A stretch of 64,000 nt of DNA from Lucifuga dentata (Eukaryota > Chordata > Actinopteri > Ophidiiformes > Bythitidae): contig VXCM01001470.1 in assembly GCA_014773175.1 (NCBI GenBank), positions 312,724 to 376,723 on the forward strand, read 5' to 3'. The position numbers and the translations under genes were made by a program. The stretch's first letter is position 1. The number at the start of each line of letters is the position of its first letter. This document shows, piece by piece, positions 1 through 10,823 of the stretch. The notes beneath the pieces are model-generated. The model was not told where the DNA came from. It made no database searches and worked only from the letters and a program-made list of their open reading frames with translations.

Positions 1-620
1 AATAATACAAATTTAGGTTGAGCCTTGATGACGTATGCAGTATGCACATGTATTTCATGACAGTTGTGTGGACTTGCACAGTATTAATTTTGATAGTCTT
101 TGCCACTGTTTTTCTGTGCAGTTAGGTAGTGTGTGTTTTTATTTATATTTATTGTCATTTTTATTCCCTCTGTTTTGTAAATTCAAAAGTTATTTCTCAA
201 AACTGTATTAGCGAGACTGGTAGTTCTCAATCCTGTACCGCCACAGTACTTATTTTTCCTCTCTACCAACTTCTGGTTACCTAATTCACGCTGACCTGAT
301 CAAGACCTGGTACCTCCCGGATTTCAGATTGGCTAAACATCTGATATTTTGCATCAGGTGTGTTTAGCTGGTACACTGTTAGGTACAAAGGAGTTGGACT
401 TTTGCTGTGATATTTATAAAGTATGCAAAAAAAAAAAAAAGTCTTAGGTTCAAGTCAAGTTTTGTTATTTAGTTTAGTTATTAAATGGCTTATTCACATA
501 ACTTTAAAACATTTTAGAATTCTAGTGTTGAAGAGTTCCTTAATGTCATAAATCCACTCATTATTTTGAGCGTGTGCCTTTATTTTATTTTTGTAATCAC
601 TGAATAAAGTTTTAGCTTAG
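1..620 (+). other. Possible 3'UTR/downstream end of an upstream gene; no coding sequence seen
   Basis: This AT-rich stretch has no convincing exon on either strand. It ends with a canonical AATAAA at 603-608 followed by a T-rich stretch, which would fit the 3' end of a + strand transcript whose coding part lies outside the window. The segment 225-395 has the feel of an old dispersed repeat, but I cannot name it. The identity of the upstream gene cannot be read from here. Confidence 0.35.
603..608 (+). terminator. Candidate polyadenylation signal (AATAAA) of an upstream transcript
   Basis: Canonical AATAAA about 80 bases before the tsnaxip1 X-box, followed by T-rich sequence. If real, it closes the preceding gene and leaves only a few hundred bases of shared intergenic DNA. 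Confidence 0.3.
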
Positions 621-686
621 CTGTTTGAAAACTAGTTAGGCGCGCCACGGACTACTATGGGGGGTCCTCTTAAGTGTGCCGTCCTC

Positions 687-700
687 GTTACCATGGAAAC
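687..700 (+). promoter_or_regulatory. RFX-type X-box upstream of tsnaxip1
   Basis: The sequence GTTACCATGGAAAC is an imperfect palindrome close to the RFX X-box consensus GTTRCCATGGYAAC, with one deviation in the right half-site. It lies about 340 bases before the tsnaxip1 start codon, in a locally GC-richer patch. RFX factors drive ciliary and spermiogenic genes, and TSNAXIP1 is a testis/cilium-associated gene in mammals, so the site makes sense there. The match is seen in the sequence; the function is inferred. Confidence 0.5.
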
Positions 701-1035
701 CACTTTCACAGCACAACGTGATCTGGAAAAATATATATGTGTGATCTGTGATGGTAAGGATATCCTGGAACTAAACTTAACTTTTAAAACTAAGAAGAGA
801 TGTTGATAAATAATTTTCACGAATAGTTTTGTTAGCGTTAGTTGCTACTACGCTAGCTATCAAATTTTCGCTTTTAACACCGTCACGAAAACAAAAGTAC
901 ATAATATAACTAACGTATTTCATTGGAAATCATTAGCTAGAGCTAAATTCAGAGGTTCAAGTTAACTTTGTTCTGTTGCTTTCATGTCATTATAGAGCTT
1001 TATACGATCATAGCGCACTGGATTACAGTTTCCAA

Positions 1036-1682
1036 ATGGAAGAGGAAGGGCCACATACAGAAAGTGCTGATACTGTCCAAGTACTGACAGCCGAAAAGGT
1101 AAATAAACCAAGTGAATAGACAGAATTTCTCTCCTGCCTGATTACTGTAGGTTACTCTATGAATAATATTTTACTTGTTTTGGATGCTGTAAAAATGGTT
1201 TGTCAGCCAGTGTCATATATTAAATGGAATTGTAATTTTTACATGCAAATTTAGTTTTATGCTTGGGAAAATTATGCTGTGTATTAATGAAAGAAACACA
1301 AAATTACAAAATTCTGTATCTTATAAATGCATGTGGTCTCTTATTGAGAGCTGAACTGAAAGTGTTATTTTATTTAAAAAAGTGAAAAAATGTGCTAGCG
1401 TAGTGAGATTAATTCACATTGTTTCCAGTACAACTTGTTTTAAGAATTTTCTCAAAATGAGTGTCAGTATCGTCTGTATCACTTCATTGTCGTGTGATCT
1501 AATTTTCATCTAGTCCCTCACACTCATTCTGTAAACAAAAACTAAATTGTTGTTTACATCCTTGACAGAAATGTCAAGATTTTCACAAGCCAAAATTTGT
1601 ATTTCTGCTGAGTAAAGAAGCCAAATTCAACTTAAAGTAAAAGTGGAAGTAAATTCTCTATTAAAGCACTGATCCTCTAATT

Positions 1683-1720
<38 letters not shown>

Positions 1721-4700
1721 TGTATGTGTGTTTTATGATTTTAATACTTTCCTCTTAGTTGTACTGGACAGGAGGAAGTTACCTGTATGCAGGCCCAGGG
1801 AGAAAGCCTAGACTGCTGAAGCAGCTGGAAAGTTACTTGAATAGGGAGCTGCAAAGCATCAGCTCCACTGAACCAAACCTTAAGGAACTGAAGCTACAGG
1901 TTTGTGGTTTATTTGCACAATAAAACAAACAAAAACAAAACAAACACACACTGCCTCATGCACATATTTTGGAGAGTAATCACCACTTCCTCTTTTTTCT
2001 GCTAACAGGTTTATCGGGATGTCTTTGATTGTTTCATTAAGGAGTTCCAAACCTACCAACCTCTTCTCTCAGCTATCAAAAAGGAATATGACAACACTTT
2101 AGGTTAGGAGCTCTGTCTTAAGTTATTTGAATGAATGTAAAACATGAACATGAATGGTGTAACAGTAGTATAGGTAACACAACACAAACTAGATTTATAT
2201 GTAGGTAGTTTGATCAAGATTTATACATATTCACTATGTAATGCACTAGACTATGGATGGGTGTATCATCAGTACAACTTTGAAAAGACAATTTCTGTAA
2301 ATCAGATAAACAAGAAGAGAAGAGAAAGAGAATATGACCTAGAATGGAACCTTAAGGTATTTTATAATATTTCTTAATGTAGAACAAAAATAATTCAATA
2401 AACTATGTTTACAGATCTACCTGAATAAAAATAATCATAAATGATAACACATCACATCTGGACAGCGGTAATGTATCCAAATAAATAATTTGTTTATCAT
2501 CCGGTTGCATTTCTGCTCAGCATATCAGCAGGATCAAATCCGGGAACAGGGATCTTTGCGATCCCATCTGAGGTTGGTGACAGAGGAATGTGACAAGAAG
2601 ATCCAGGCTCGCTTGGCAGAGGAGCAGACTGAGATTCAAACCCTGAAAAGGGAAAACCAGCAACTGCAGAAGCATGTGGAAGACATGAGGGAGAGCAGAA
2701 AGGCCGTGCAGGCAGTGGTACATGATTCTATGGAGTTGTAGCAAAAATTCATTGATTCATTGACTCATTGATCATTCACTGAAATTTTAATAAGGAAAAT
2801 ACTGGTTTATGTATGATAATATGAATTTTTCTTTCTCTCTTCCTCCACTACTTATTTTATGATGTGTTATCCTGATCTCATTTATGTAGCTGAAAAAGCT
2901 TTTTAAATGCACTCACAGGTATTGCAGCATTGAACAGTCAATATACATTATATTTGTTAATTTGTTCCATTTGTCTACCAATTATGTCCTTCAAATGACC
3001 TAATTTGTGTGCTTAGTAAATCATTTTTACATCTTATCTTAACAAAGCTCCATAATTACGCAAGATATTGATATTCCAAATTTAAATATTTTCATGCCAG
3101 GAAAAATAGTAGACAGTGGTTAGCAGTATATTTTAAATAGAATTGATAACATGTTCTTACATTATGGAGAAAATTCTACAGTCTTTGGGCTTACAAAATT
3201 CATTTAAAACCCATTCAACAAACAAAAACTTCATGGTTGTCAAGATTGAAACAAGCCATTTTGGAGGGAACAGATTTTACACATAAGGGCTGCGTCATTC
3301 ATATCATAGCTTCCATCCTACTGGAGATATCTTCATTTTATTGAAATGGCTAATCACACATCAACACACATACTGTATATTAGTCTAAGCCTACCATTTA
3401 GCCAGGAGAGGTCATTTTGAGAGCATTTCCCAGTGATATCATTCCTAATATCATTTTTACATTATAATCAAGATATGGTCATCAAAAGGTCTTCTCTTTC
3501 TTCTTTATTCCCTGCTTTTTCATCATTTCTCTTGTATCTACTTGTTTCATAACACACACACACACACTGCCGTTTTTGTCTCCTTAAAGGTTATTAAAGT
3601 AATTTTTTTCTTCTACCATCTTCCCTTTTAGGCCATCATTCCTCATATTTAGCTCTCTCCCTGTCTCATCCATCCCACTGTCTTCCATTCTTCTCCAGGT
3701 GGACCGTTTGCAGTCTGAACTGTCCAACCAATATCTACAGTTCCGAGAGGAACATGATGCCCGTAAGCTGCTGATCTGTCAGCTCAATGACCTAAGAAGT
3801 TGCTTTGTAAAGGAGGACCATCCTGCAGATGAAAACACAGGTGAGCCCAAGCAGAAAATCACATATTATTCTTACAAATTTATGATGTTTATTGTAAATT
3901 TTCTTGCTTATTGAGAGAGATTGAGACAGCCCACTGCCCTGTAAAAAAAAAAAAAAAAAAAAAATCACCCATCTTCAAATGTGATATATTTAAATGAGGA
4001 GGAAAAACAATATGATTTTAATAGAAAAGTATGATACCTTTCAAGTTAGCTATTCTAAATAGATACCAATGCATACAATGTAAAAAATATGGGCATTACA
4101 ATAGTATATGTATATGTTCTCTCTGAGATTTGTTTCCACTGTGAACGCAGAAGCTAAAAACCACACGGAGCTGCAGCATGCTCTGAAAGTATGCCAAGAA
4201 GATCTGGCAAAAGTCCAGGAGGAGCTTAACAACTTAAAGGCAGAGTATTGGGATGTTGTACCTCTACGCAACTGGAATACCCAGGAACAAATACACAAAC
4301 AGACCCTGCTGCAGGTATGCATGCTTCAAAGGGACATACCTACATCCATCCAGTGATACATATCCGCGTTTTGTGATTATTAATTGTCACAGGCTCTGTG
4401 ATGTTGTTTGTTTTATTTGTTTTGTTCAGCTGAAGAATCTGCAGGGTGACTTTGATCAGCTGAAGAGTGAGTATGACACCCTGCGGGAGCTCCATAGAAG
4501 AGATGGCGTACAGACTGAGACAGATCACTCCATCAGTGGGCAGGTATACGTTATAAAGAAACTGTTTTTCCTCCCTGTATTTTACGTCAGGTCACAATAA
4601 CTTGCAGTGGAATTGTGTTTCTTCCAAACAGTAAAGAGCCTGCATTTCTAGTATATGTGAGTGTTTCTGTGTTACAGTTAACTAACTAATAAATGATACA

Positions 4701-7700
4701 TGTCAAAAATACCTTGTCAACTTTTTTTAACCACCATGTAAACTGACTAAAACTAAGTACAAATGAAAACATCTTATTCTCAGATGGATGAAAGCGTGTA
4801 CCGTGGGCAAAACCAAATTCAGTCCGACCTGCTAAAAGTGCTGATTAATGCTGATGTCACAGAGAGCGGCACACTCACTGCCCAGGAGTTCAGGTGATCA
4901 TGATAGATGCACACAAAAACACGCATGCACACACATACTGTCATACTGCCTTCCATTTGTGCTTTTCTCTCTCAAAAAAGCCTGTTATATGTGTGTGTGT
5001 GTAGAGCAGCCCTGAGCACAGCATTCCCACTGAAGTCAGATCAAGCAATAGATGAGCTGGTGGCCTCAGCTTACAGGAAACTGAGCAGTAGCTGCAGTGA
5101 CACTATCTCCTACCAGAGACTCTACAGCCTGGTATGTACCAAAAAAAAAAAAAAAAAAAAAAAAAGAGTGAGAAGGGGGTCTTCTCACTCATTTTTTTTT
5201 TCACAAAGTATGATTCATATTCTGCGGCCATTCTAAAATTAGAGATTTATGCTTTCATTCATTGAAGCTCTTCCCTTAAACTTAGACACAAACCAAGATA
5301 TTCCAGCTTTTGGACATAAATGCTCTAATAGTTTAATAGTCTAGTATACTGGCTGTACTACCACTACCTTTCCTGGAAAAATGGTGCATCAAACTACAGT
5401 ACTTACAAGCTAGTTATTGCTATGAGGTTGAATTTGGAACAAAAGATGAAGGAAAAAAAGAAACCCAGTCAACACTTCTGGACTATTATAAGCTATGTCT
5501 CCATCACATGACCGTCATCAGGCAAATGAGATCTCCAGTACTTACTCCACATGAGATGCTTAATGAAGGTTGTGAACGTAGATTCTATTAAATCGAACAT
5601 TGCTGATTGAGCTGCTGTTTCTTTTCTGCCTTAAGGACGTTCACATACAAAAAAAGTTTTGTATGTGGACCTGAGGTCTTGAATCACAGATAAATGACCA
5701 CTGTGCCCTATCCTTTCCACAATGCCTGACTTTCAAATTAATTCTAAACTTATTTATAATAATATTGCAGCAACATTCTAAAACTTGTGACTTGTATGAT
5801 GAATATCAATATTTTCTGTCACTGACTTAAAATAAAATGGGGGCTTACAGAACTGAAACCTGTTAGAGCTTAAAAAAAATCCTGACTTTACGATAATTGG
5901 GATTAAACTCGTCACATGTACTTTTAAAACTTCTGATTATTATTAAGATAAAAAGAATTGCAGCAGGTGTTGCAGAATTTTAAATAAGACTAACAGCAGG
6001 GAACACACTGAGCAAACATATGCCGATGAGACAGAAAAAAAAGGTTACAAGGTCATAATAAGAAACCTGTTTTGAGCAAGTTTACTATTTAAGGCAAATA
6101 TATTTAGTCTTATCTGTAATGCCAATTTATTACTTTATTATATGTGTGTACTGTACAGTATTTCACAGCCTTTGTTTTGCAGCGTTTCTTCCAGCATGGA
6201 GGAAAGATAAGAATTTGAGAACATTCTGAGAAAAGCTTCTATAGCTGCAGTTTAAGCTATATTATTACACTGATGCTTCTGATGATGATGGACATAAAAC
6301 TGATGTGCCTCACTTAAACCCCACCACTTTGATGCTCTCAACGCCATCTGCTTTCATCCTGCATTCAGAATTCATCTTTACAAAAAAAAAAAAAAANAAA
6401 AAAAAAAAAAAGACAATAGCAGTATTGTCCCTCAAGAAAAGTGAGCATGATAACAGCAACAAAACCTATAAATCTGAGATAAAATGAACTGGCAAACATG
6501 GGTAAATTCTAATATATGGGTATTGCTGCTAAAATTGACAAAAGCCTTGGTAGCATGTAATGGTCTTAAATTGTAATTTTAAAGTGTGACCTCATTGAAT
6601 CTAATCTAACATCCTGTTACTTCTGTTAGTTACAGTGGGTGAACAAATAAACAGTAATCATGTAATCACAATCACCAGCACAAATGAGTACATACAGTAT
6701 AAGATCATATTATAGCTCTGTAACAAATACTGTCTTGGGGAAGCTCACAGTGTTTTGTGGTGAGACTGTCAAACATGTTAGTTTGATTTGAGGCAATATT
6801 TTATGCTGTTGTATTGGTTTTCTGGACCAGAGTGTCAAGAGGGGGTCTCCAGAGGGGGTATTTATGGGATGCCAAAAGTTATTGTTAAGCCCTCTGCAGG
6901 TCTCATGGGATAAATTAAATTAAATTTCTGAAATAAGAGGAGCCTATACTTACATTCATGAATGATTTTTCATTGCTCCCATGCCTTATGAGCCTGATAC
7001 AAATTAAAATCTTGACAACCACCATGTACTATGGTTTTCTAAAACTTGGCTCTAAGGAACATGGTTTCATTTTGTTCTAGGGGGCAGAAGGTAGAAATGG
7101 TGAATTTCTGAGTCTGGTGAAGAAGCAGTCACTAGAAGAGAGACGTCTGTATGTAAGCCAGCTTAGAAAGCAGTTGGGAAACAAAGGGTAAGTATGCATG
7201 CACATTTCACACACATACACACAATAAAATTCTCATCTTTCAGTTCTCCTTTATTGTTTACAGTAAGCATCATAACAAATATAGGGAAGAAATATAGGGA
7301 AAGAAATAAACTATGTTAAATCCCTCCAGCAATTCTAATTTTTAGACCTGACAAACCTGTAGTTCTCTAAAATACCACTGGATGGAGACAATGGACTCCA
7401 AAGCAACACCTTGACCTTACACAACCCCCACAGACACTATGTGGATAGCATAACCTACAGTGCTTCTCCAAGATGATATATGTTTTATGCTGCCTTTACT
7501 TGACAGGCAAGTGTCAGTGTCAGATCTGCATGGCACCTTGATGCGTACGGATCCAGCTTTAGACTCAGACACCCTGGACTGGAATCTGAGCTTGGCCTTT
7601 CAAGTGAGTCAGTGGGCCATCAGTGGGAAGGCAGACTTGTAATGTGGCTGTTATGTGTAGAGTGTGATGTTTTCTCATTTTAGTCATCCCAAATTAGGGT

Positions 7701-8192
7701 TTCATTGTAATTATTTCAGTTATTTCAGTCATTAAAATGACTAAGTGGTGTGTTTTGAGAAGATCATACATAGAGTGTGTTTACTTACATTTCAGATATT
7801 TAAAAAGAGAAAATGGTAAACATAATGATATATTTTGTATTGGTCGTGATACTACCATTTTCAAACGTGTCATTACATTTCATGCACACTTAAAGGATTT
7901 GCTAAATTAAAATAACTTTTTAAGTACAGTAAGACAGAGTGAGAGAAATTGTCCTGCAGAATTTGTTGTGGTGTGGTGTTAATGTTAACCCCTAAACTAC
8001 CAACATGTTCCCTGAGACAAAGAAACTTCTTAATTTGATCTGTCTTTTTTTTGCCAGGTGAAGAAGGAGGAGCTCAAGCACTGTGCCACACCACTGGACA
8101 CAGAAACCATCTTGCATTGTCTAACTGTGGCTGATATTTCCAGCAAAGGCCCCCATCCCAGCAAGACTGATACAGTCCCCAGCCTACAGTAG
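1036..8192 (+). CDS. tsnaxip1: Translin-associated factor X-interacting protein 1 (12 coding exons, 496 aa)
   Basis: Coding exons: 1036-1098, 1759-1899, 2009-2102, 2521-2717, 3699-3840, 4151-4314, 4430-4543, 4784-4893, 5005-5131, 7081-7187, 7507-7603, 8058-8192 (TAG). All borders are GT-AG, and the phases close to 1491 nt. The N-terminal region (about residues 22-100; LLKQLESYLNREL, then VYRDVFDCFIKEFQTY, then PLLSAIKKEYD) matches the TSNAXIP1 N-terminal domain. It is followed by a long Glu/Gln/Lys-rich coiled coil (about 100-290; IQTLKRENQQLQKHVEDMRE). The mammalian protein binds translin-associated factor X and is expressed mainly in testis; no enzymatic motif is seen. At 496 aa it is shorter than my recollection of the human form (about 650 aa), so a missed or alternative exon in the 5132-7080 intron is possible. 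Neighbour nutf2 is in the same orientation, as in human 16q22.1. The exon 9 acceptor lies directly after a TG repeat. Confidence 0.88.
1681..1729 (+). repeat. Compound (TC)n(TG)n microsatellite in tsnaxip1 intron 1
   Basis: A pure TC run passes directly into a TG run. It lies about 30 bases before the exon 2 acceptor (exon starts at 1759), so it contributes pyrimidine/UG-rich sequence just upstream of the splice site. Confidence 0.9.
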
Positions 8193-8389
8193 AGACAACT
8201 GACTTTCTTGAAATTTGTTAACAATCTTTCCTTTTTAATTGATAAACATATTATGCTTGAGAAAGTTATTGCTACAATCTAAAAGAAACCACTACATTTA
8301 AGAATTGGTATGTCTGAGACTGTGGATATGAAAAACTATCCAGAACTCTTACAATGAAGTATGATGGCTTGAAACTCTTCGATGCCACT

Positions 8390-8395
8390 AATAAA
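8390..8395 (+). terminator. tsnaxip1: tsnaxip1 polyadenylation signal (AATAAA)
   Basis: First canonical AATAAA after the tsnaxip1 stop codon (8192), implying a short 3'UTR of roughly 220 bases. The next gene's promoter begins within about 250 bases. Confidence 0.6.
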
Positions 8396-8650
8396 ATAAC
8401 TGCAGCTGCTTCTTATAATTTTGGTGCATAAAGTGCTTTGTTTTTATACAGAAATATTTTTTAGTCTACAATTAAGTCTCAGTCCTGTACCATAAGATGC
8501 CTCCTTAATTTTAAGGTGTATTAAAGCTGTTCTTGTATTTCATCATCTTACTGAGACACTTTATGTTGGATTTTCCTTTAATGTGTCACCTATCTCTATC
8601 CGTAGGTAAACACAGTAAATACCGTAATTGTTTATGCAAAGTGCATTAAA

Positions 8651-8673
8651 AACTAAAATCCCCAGAATGCACC
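8651..8673 (+). promoter_or_regulatory. ZNF143/THAP11 (SBS)-like site in the nutf2 promoter
   Basis: The core ACTAAAATCCCCAGAATGC closely resembles the Staf/ZNF143 SBS element (ACTACAATTCCCAGAATGC), with two mismatches. It sits about 100 bases upstream of the nutf2 first-exon donor, in a GC-rich patch (8670-8770), where this motif normally lies near the start sites of housekeeping genes. The match is visible; binding is inferred. Confidence 0.55.
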
Positions 8674-8674
8674 G

Positions 8675-8774
8675 GGCCGGTTCCTACTTAGAGCACCGCC
8701 TACCCTGTAGCGGACCGTACACTGCACTGTCTTCTAATCGGGCAGGCGAGGCGAGTACGGCGTGGCAGTTAGTG
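8675..8774 (+). other. nutf2: Non-coding first exon of nutf2 (5' boundary approximate)
   Basis: The GC-rich stretch ends in a good donor (AGTG/GTAAGC at 8774/8775). It is followed by a 1.4-kb intron to the acceptor at 10155, upstream of the nutf2 ATG. The 5' end is estimated from the promoter motif and base composition; no transcript data are available. Confidence 0.55.
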
Positions 8775-10166
8775 GTAAGCTTTTAGTACTTATTTTTATG
8801 AAATCCTGTCGCGCAATGTTGAATGAAAACATAGACGAAAACAAGCAACTATGAATTTATGTGACATATAAACAAGCGTTTTATAAGGCAGCATGATGTG
8901 GTTGACGAGCTAATCCGGAATGGCTAGCTAATATTTGGCACGCCTATGTCGGTTAGTTGCGCCGGGGTGCTAGAGCTGTGGGCGCGGGCCCGCAGGGGTG
9001 CAGAACGCACACACGGGCAGCCTGAAGGGGGACACCAATACTTGGAGAAGATCGGATATTTTTAGCAACATATGAAAAGGCTGCAGCTAGCCAAACAGTT
9101 AGCTAGCGCATGGACATAATGTGTCTCATGTCTAAGGCGGGATGGCATGCTGTATGAATTGGCTCACCCAGACTGACTCAACGTTAGCTAAAAAGCTAGG
9201 AAGATATCTAGCATTCGCTGGGTATTAGCTGGCGTTAGCTAACCATACTTGTGCTTTTCCACTTGTTGGCGTTATTGTAAACTAATTTATTCTCCTAGTT
9301 TTGCCTGTGTGCATTTGAGCATGTGGTTGCTTAAAAGAGGTGCAATCTTGTACTCCTTTTGTGGTTAGCATCAGCGCTAACTTTAATGCTCATAGATTGT
9401 TCTAGTACAACCTGTATCGTTCTGTGGAAGCACATGACTTGTGCTGTCACTGTCACCTAAGTGGACCGAGACGGTAACGTCACCTGAGGGCGCCCGCCAA
9501 ACAATCCGACTAGCCAATTTTTTTTTTACAACTTTACAGCTTTTGGCATTGTTGTGCGGCATGAAAAGAGTGTTGTCAAGTCTTTTCATCCCCAGAGTGA
9601 ACGATGTAGTAAAACTGAAACCCATCAAAGACAAGTTTACCATGTTCTGTATTTGTTTGAAAATGTTTTTTTTTTTTTCCCCAAGCAAAGCACATTTTTA
9701 TATTGCAAATAACGCAGTAAAAGTTAAATATAACACTTCTGTTTCTTAACCATGGAAATTCAATCAGTTAATTTCTGAAACAAAACAAGATGATACATTT
9801 CACAACCAAATTGATTTATTATTTTAATCATTTCGTTTAAAAAAAAAAAAAAGGCCAAACATTTACAGATTTTTCCTGAAAAGTGAGGATATGTAAAGTA
9901 AATCTCGTGTTTTTTCAAGTTAGGACAGTCTATTCATCTGTCTCTCTGCCAACTTATTGTGCTCTGTGTTCACACCATTTTAACTTGTGTATGCATTTAT
10001 TGTACACTTCTAAAAGTACCCGGTTTTATCATCAATCCAAGCCAAAAAAAAAAAGCCTTTTTAGTTTTTCAGCTTTACCAGTACTAGCTTTTTCTCTGAT
10101 CCTCTTTTTGATCATTTCCTCACCTTTGTCTCCACCTTCTCAGTGTGTGTTGCAGGGAGATTCAGG

Positions 10167-10782
10167 ATGGGGGACAAGCCGTTATGGGAGCAAATAGGAT
10201 CCAGCTTTGTGCAACACTACTATCAGCTGTTTGATTCTGACAGAGCACAGTTGGGTGCGATATATGTAAGTGGGATTGGATCATAATTTTATTTTAGTCT
10301 GTAGTTTTCTGATCAGTTGTATAAAATTTTATAGTTGTGCAACACGTGTCTGATCAGGTCTTTCCTACTGACAGCAAATTAAGAACAGTGTTTGTGTGTT
10401 GACACATCCAAAAACGGCCCAGTTCTGAATACAGAATATTCCCACCACTAAGCATGATTTAAAAATAGACTTAAAATTATGTACGGTGTATTATGCTTGA
10501 TGTTGCTAAATGCTTTAATTACATATGACACACTGACATGTCATCAAGTGACATGATCAATCAATCAAGACCTGGGGCAACAAGGCTTTCTTTGCTGCCG
10601 CACCCTTCCTTTAGAACTCTCTACCCAAACACATCTGTGATTCTGCCCATTTGTAAAAACTCTCTTAAAATTCATCTTTTTAAAATTGCATTTAGTATTT
10701 GACCTTCTTTGTTTGACTATGCTGTGCTGTACTCTGTTATGTTTTTGTAAAGTGTCTTTGAGTATTTAGAAAAGCGCTGTAA

Positions 10783-10823
<41 letters not shown>

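Noticed and set aside
6181..6215. Possible extra tsnaxip1 exon after a TTTTGCAG acceptor
   Set aside because: The frame runs into a stop (TGA) after 11 codons and no GT donor follows before it; joining 5131 directly to 7081 keeps the frame open.
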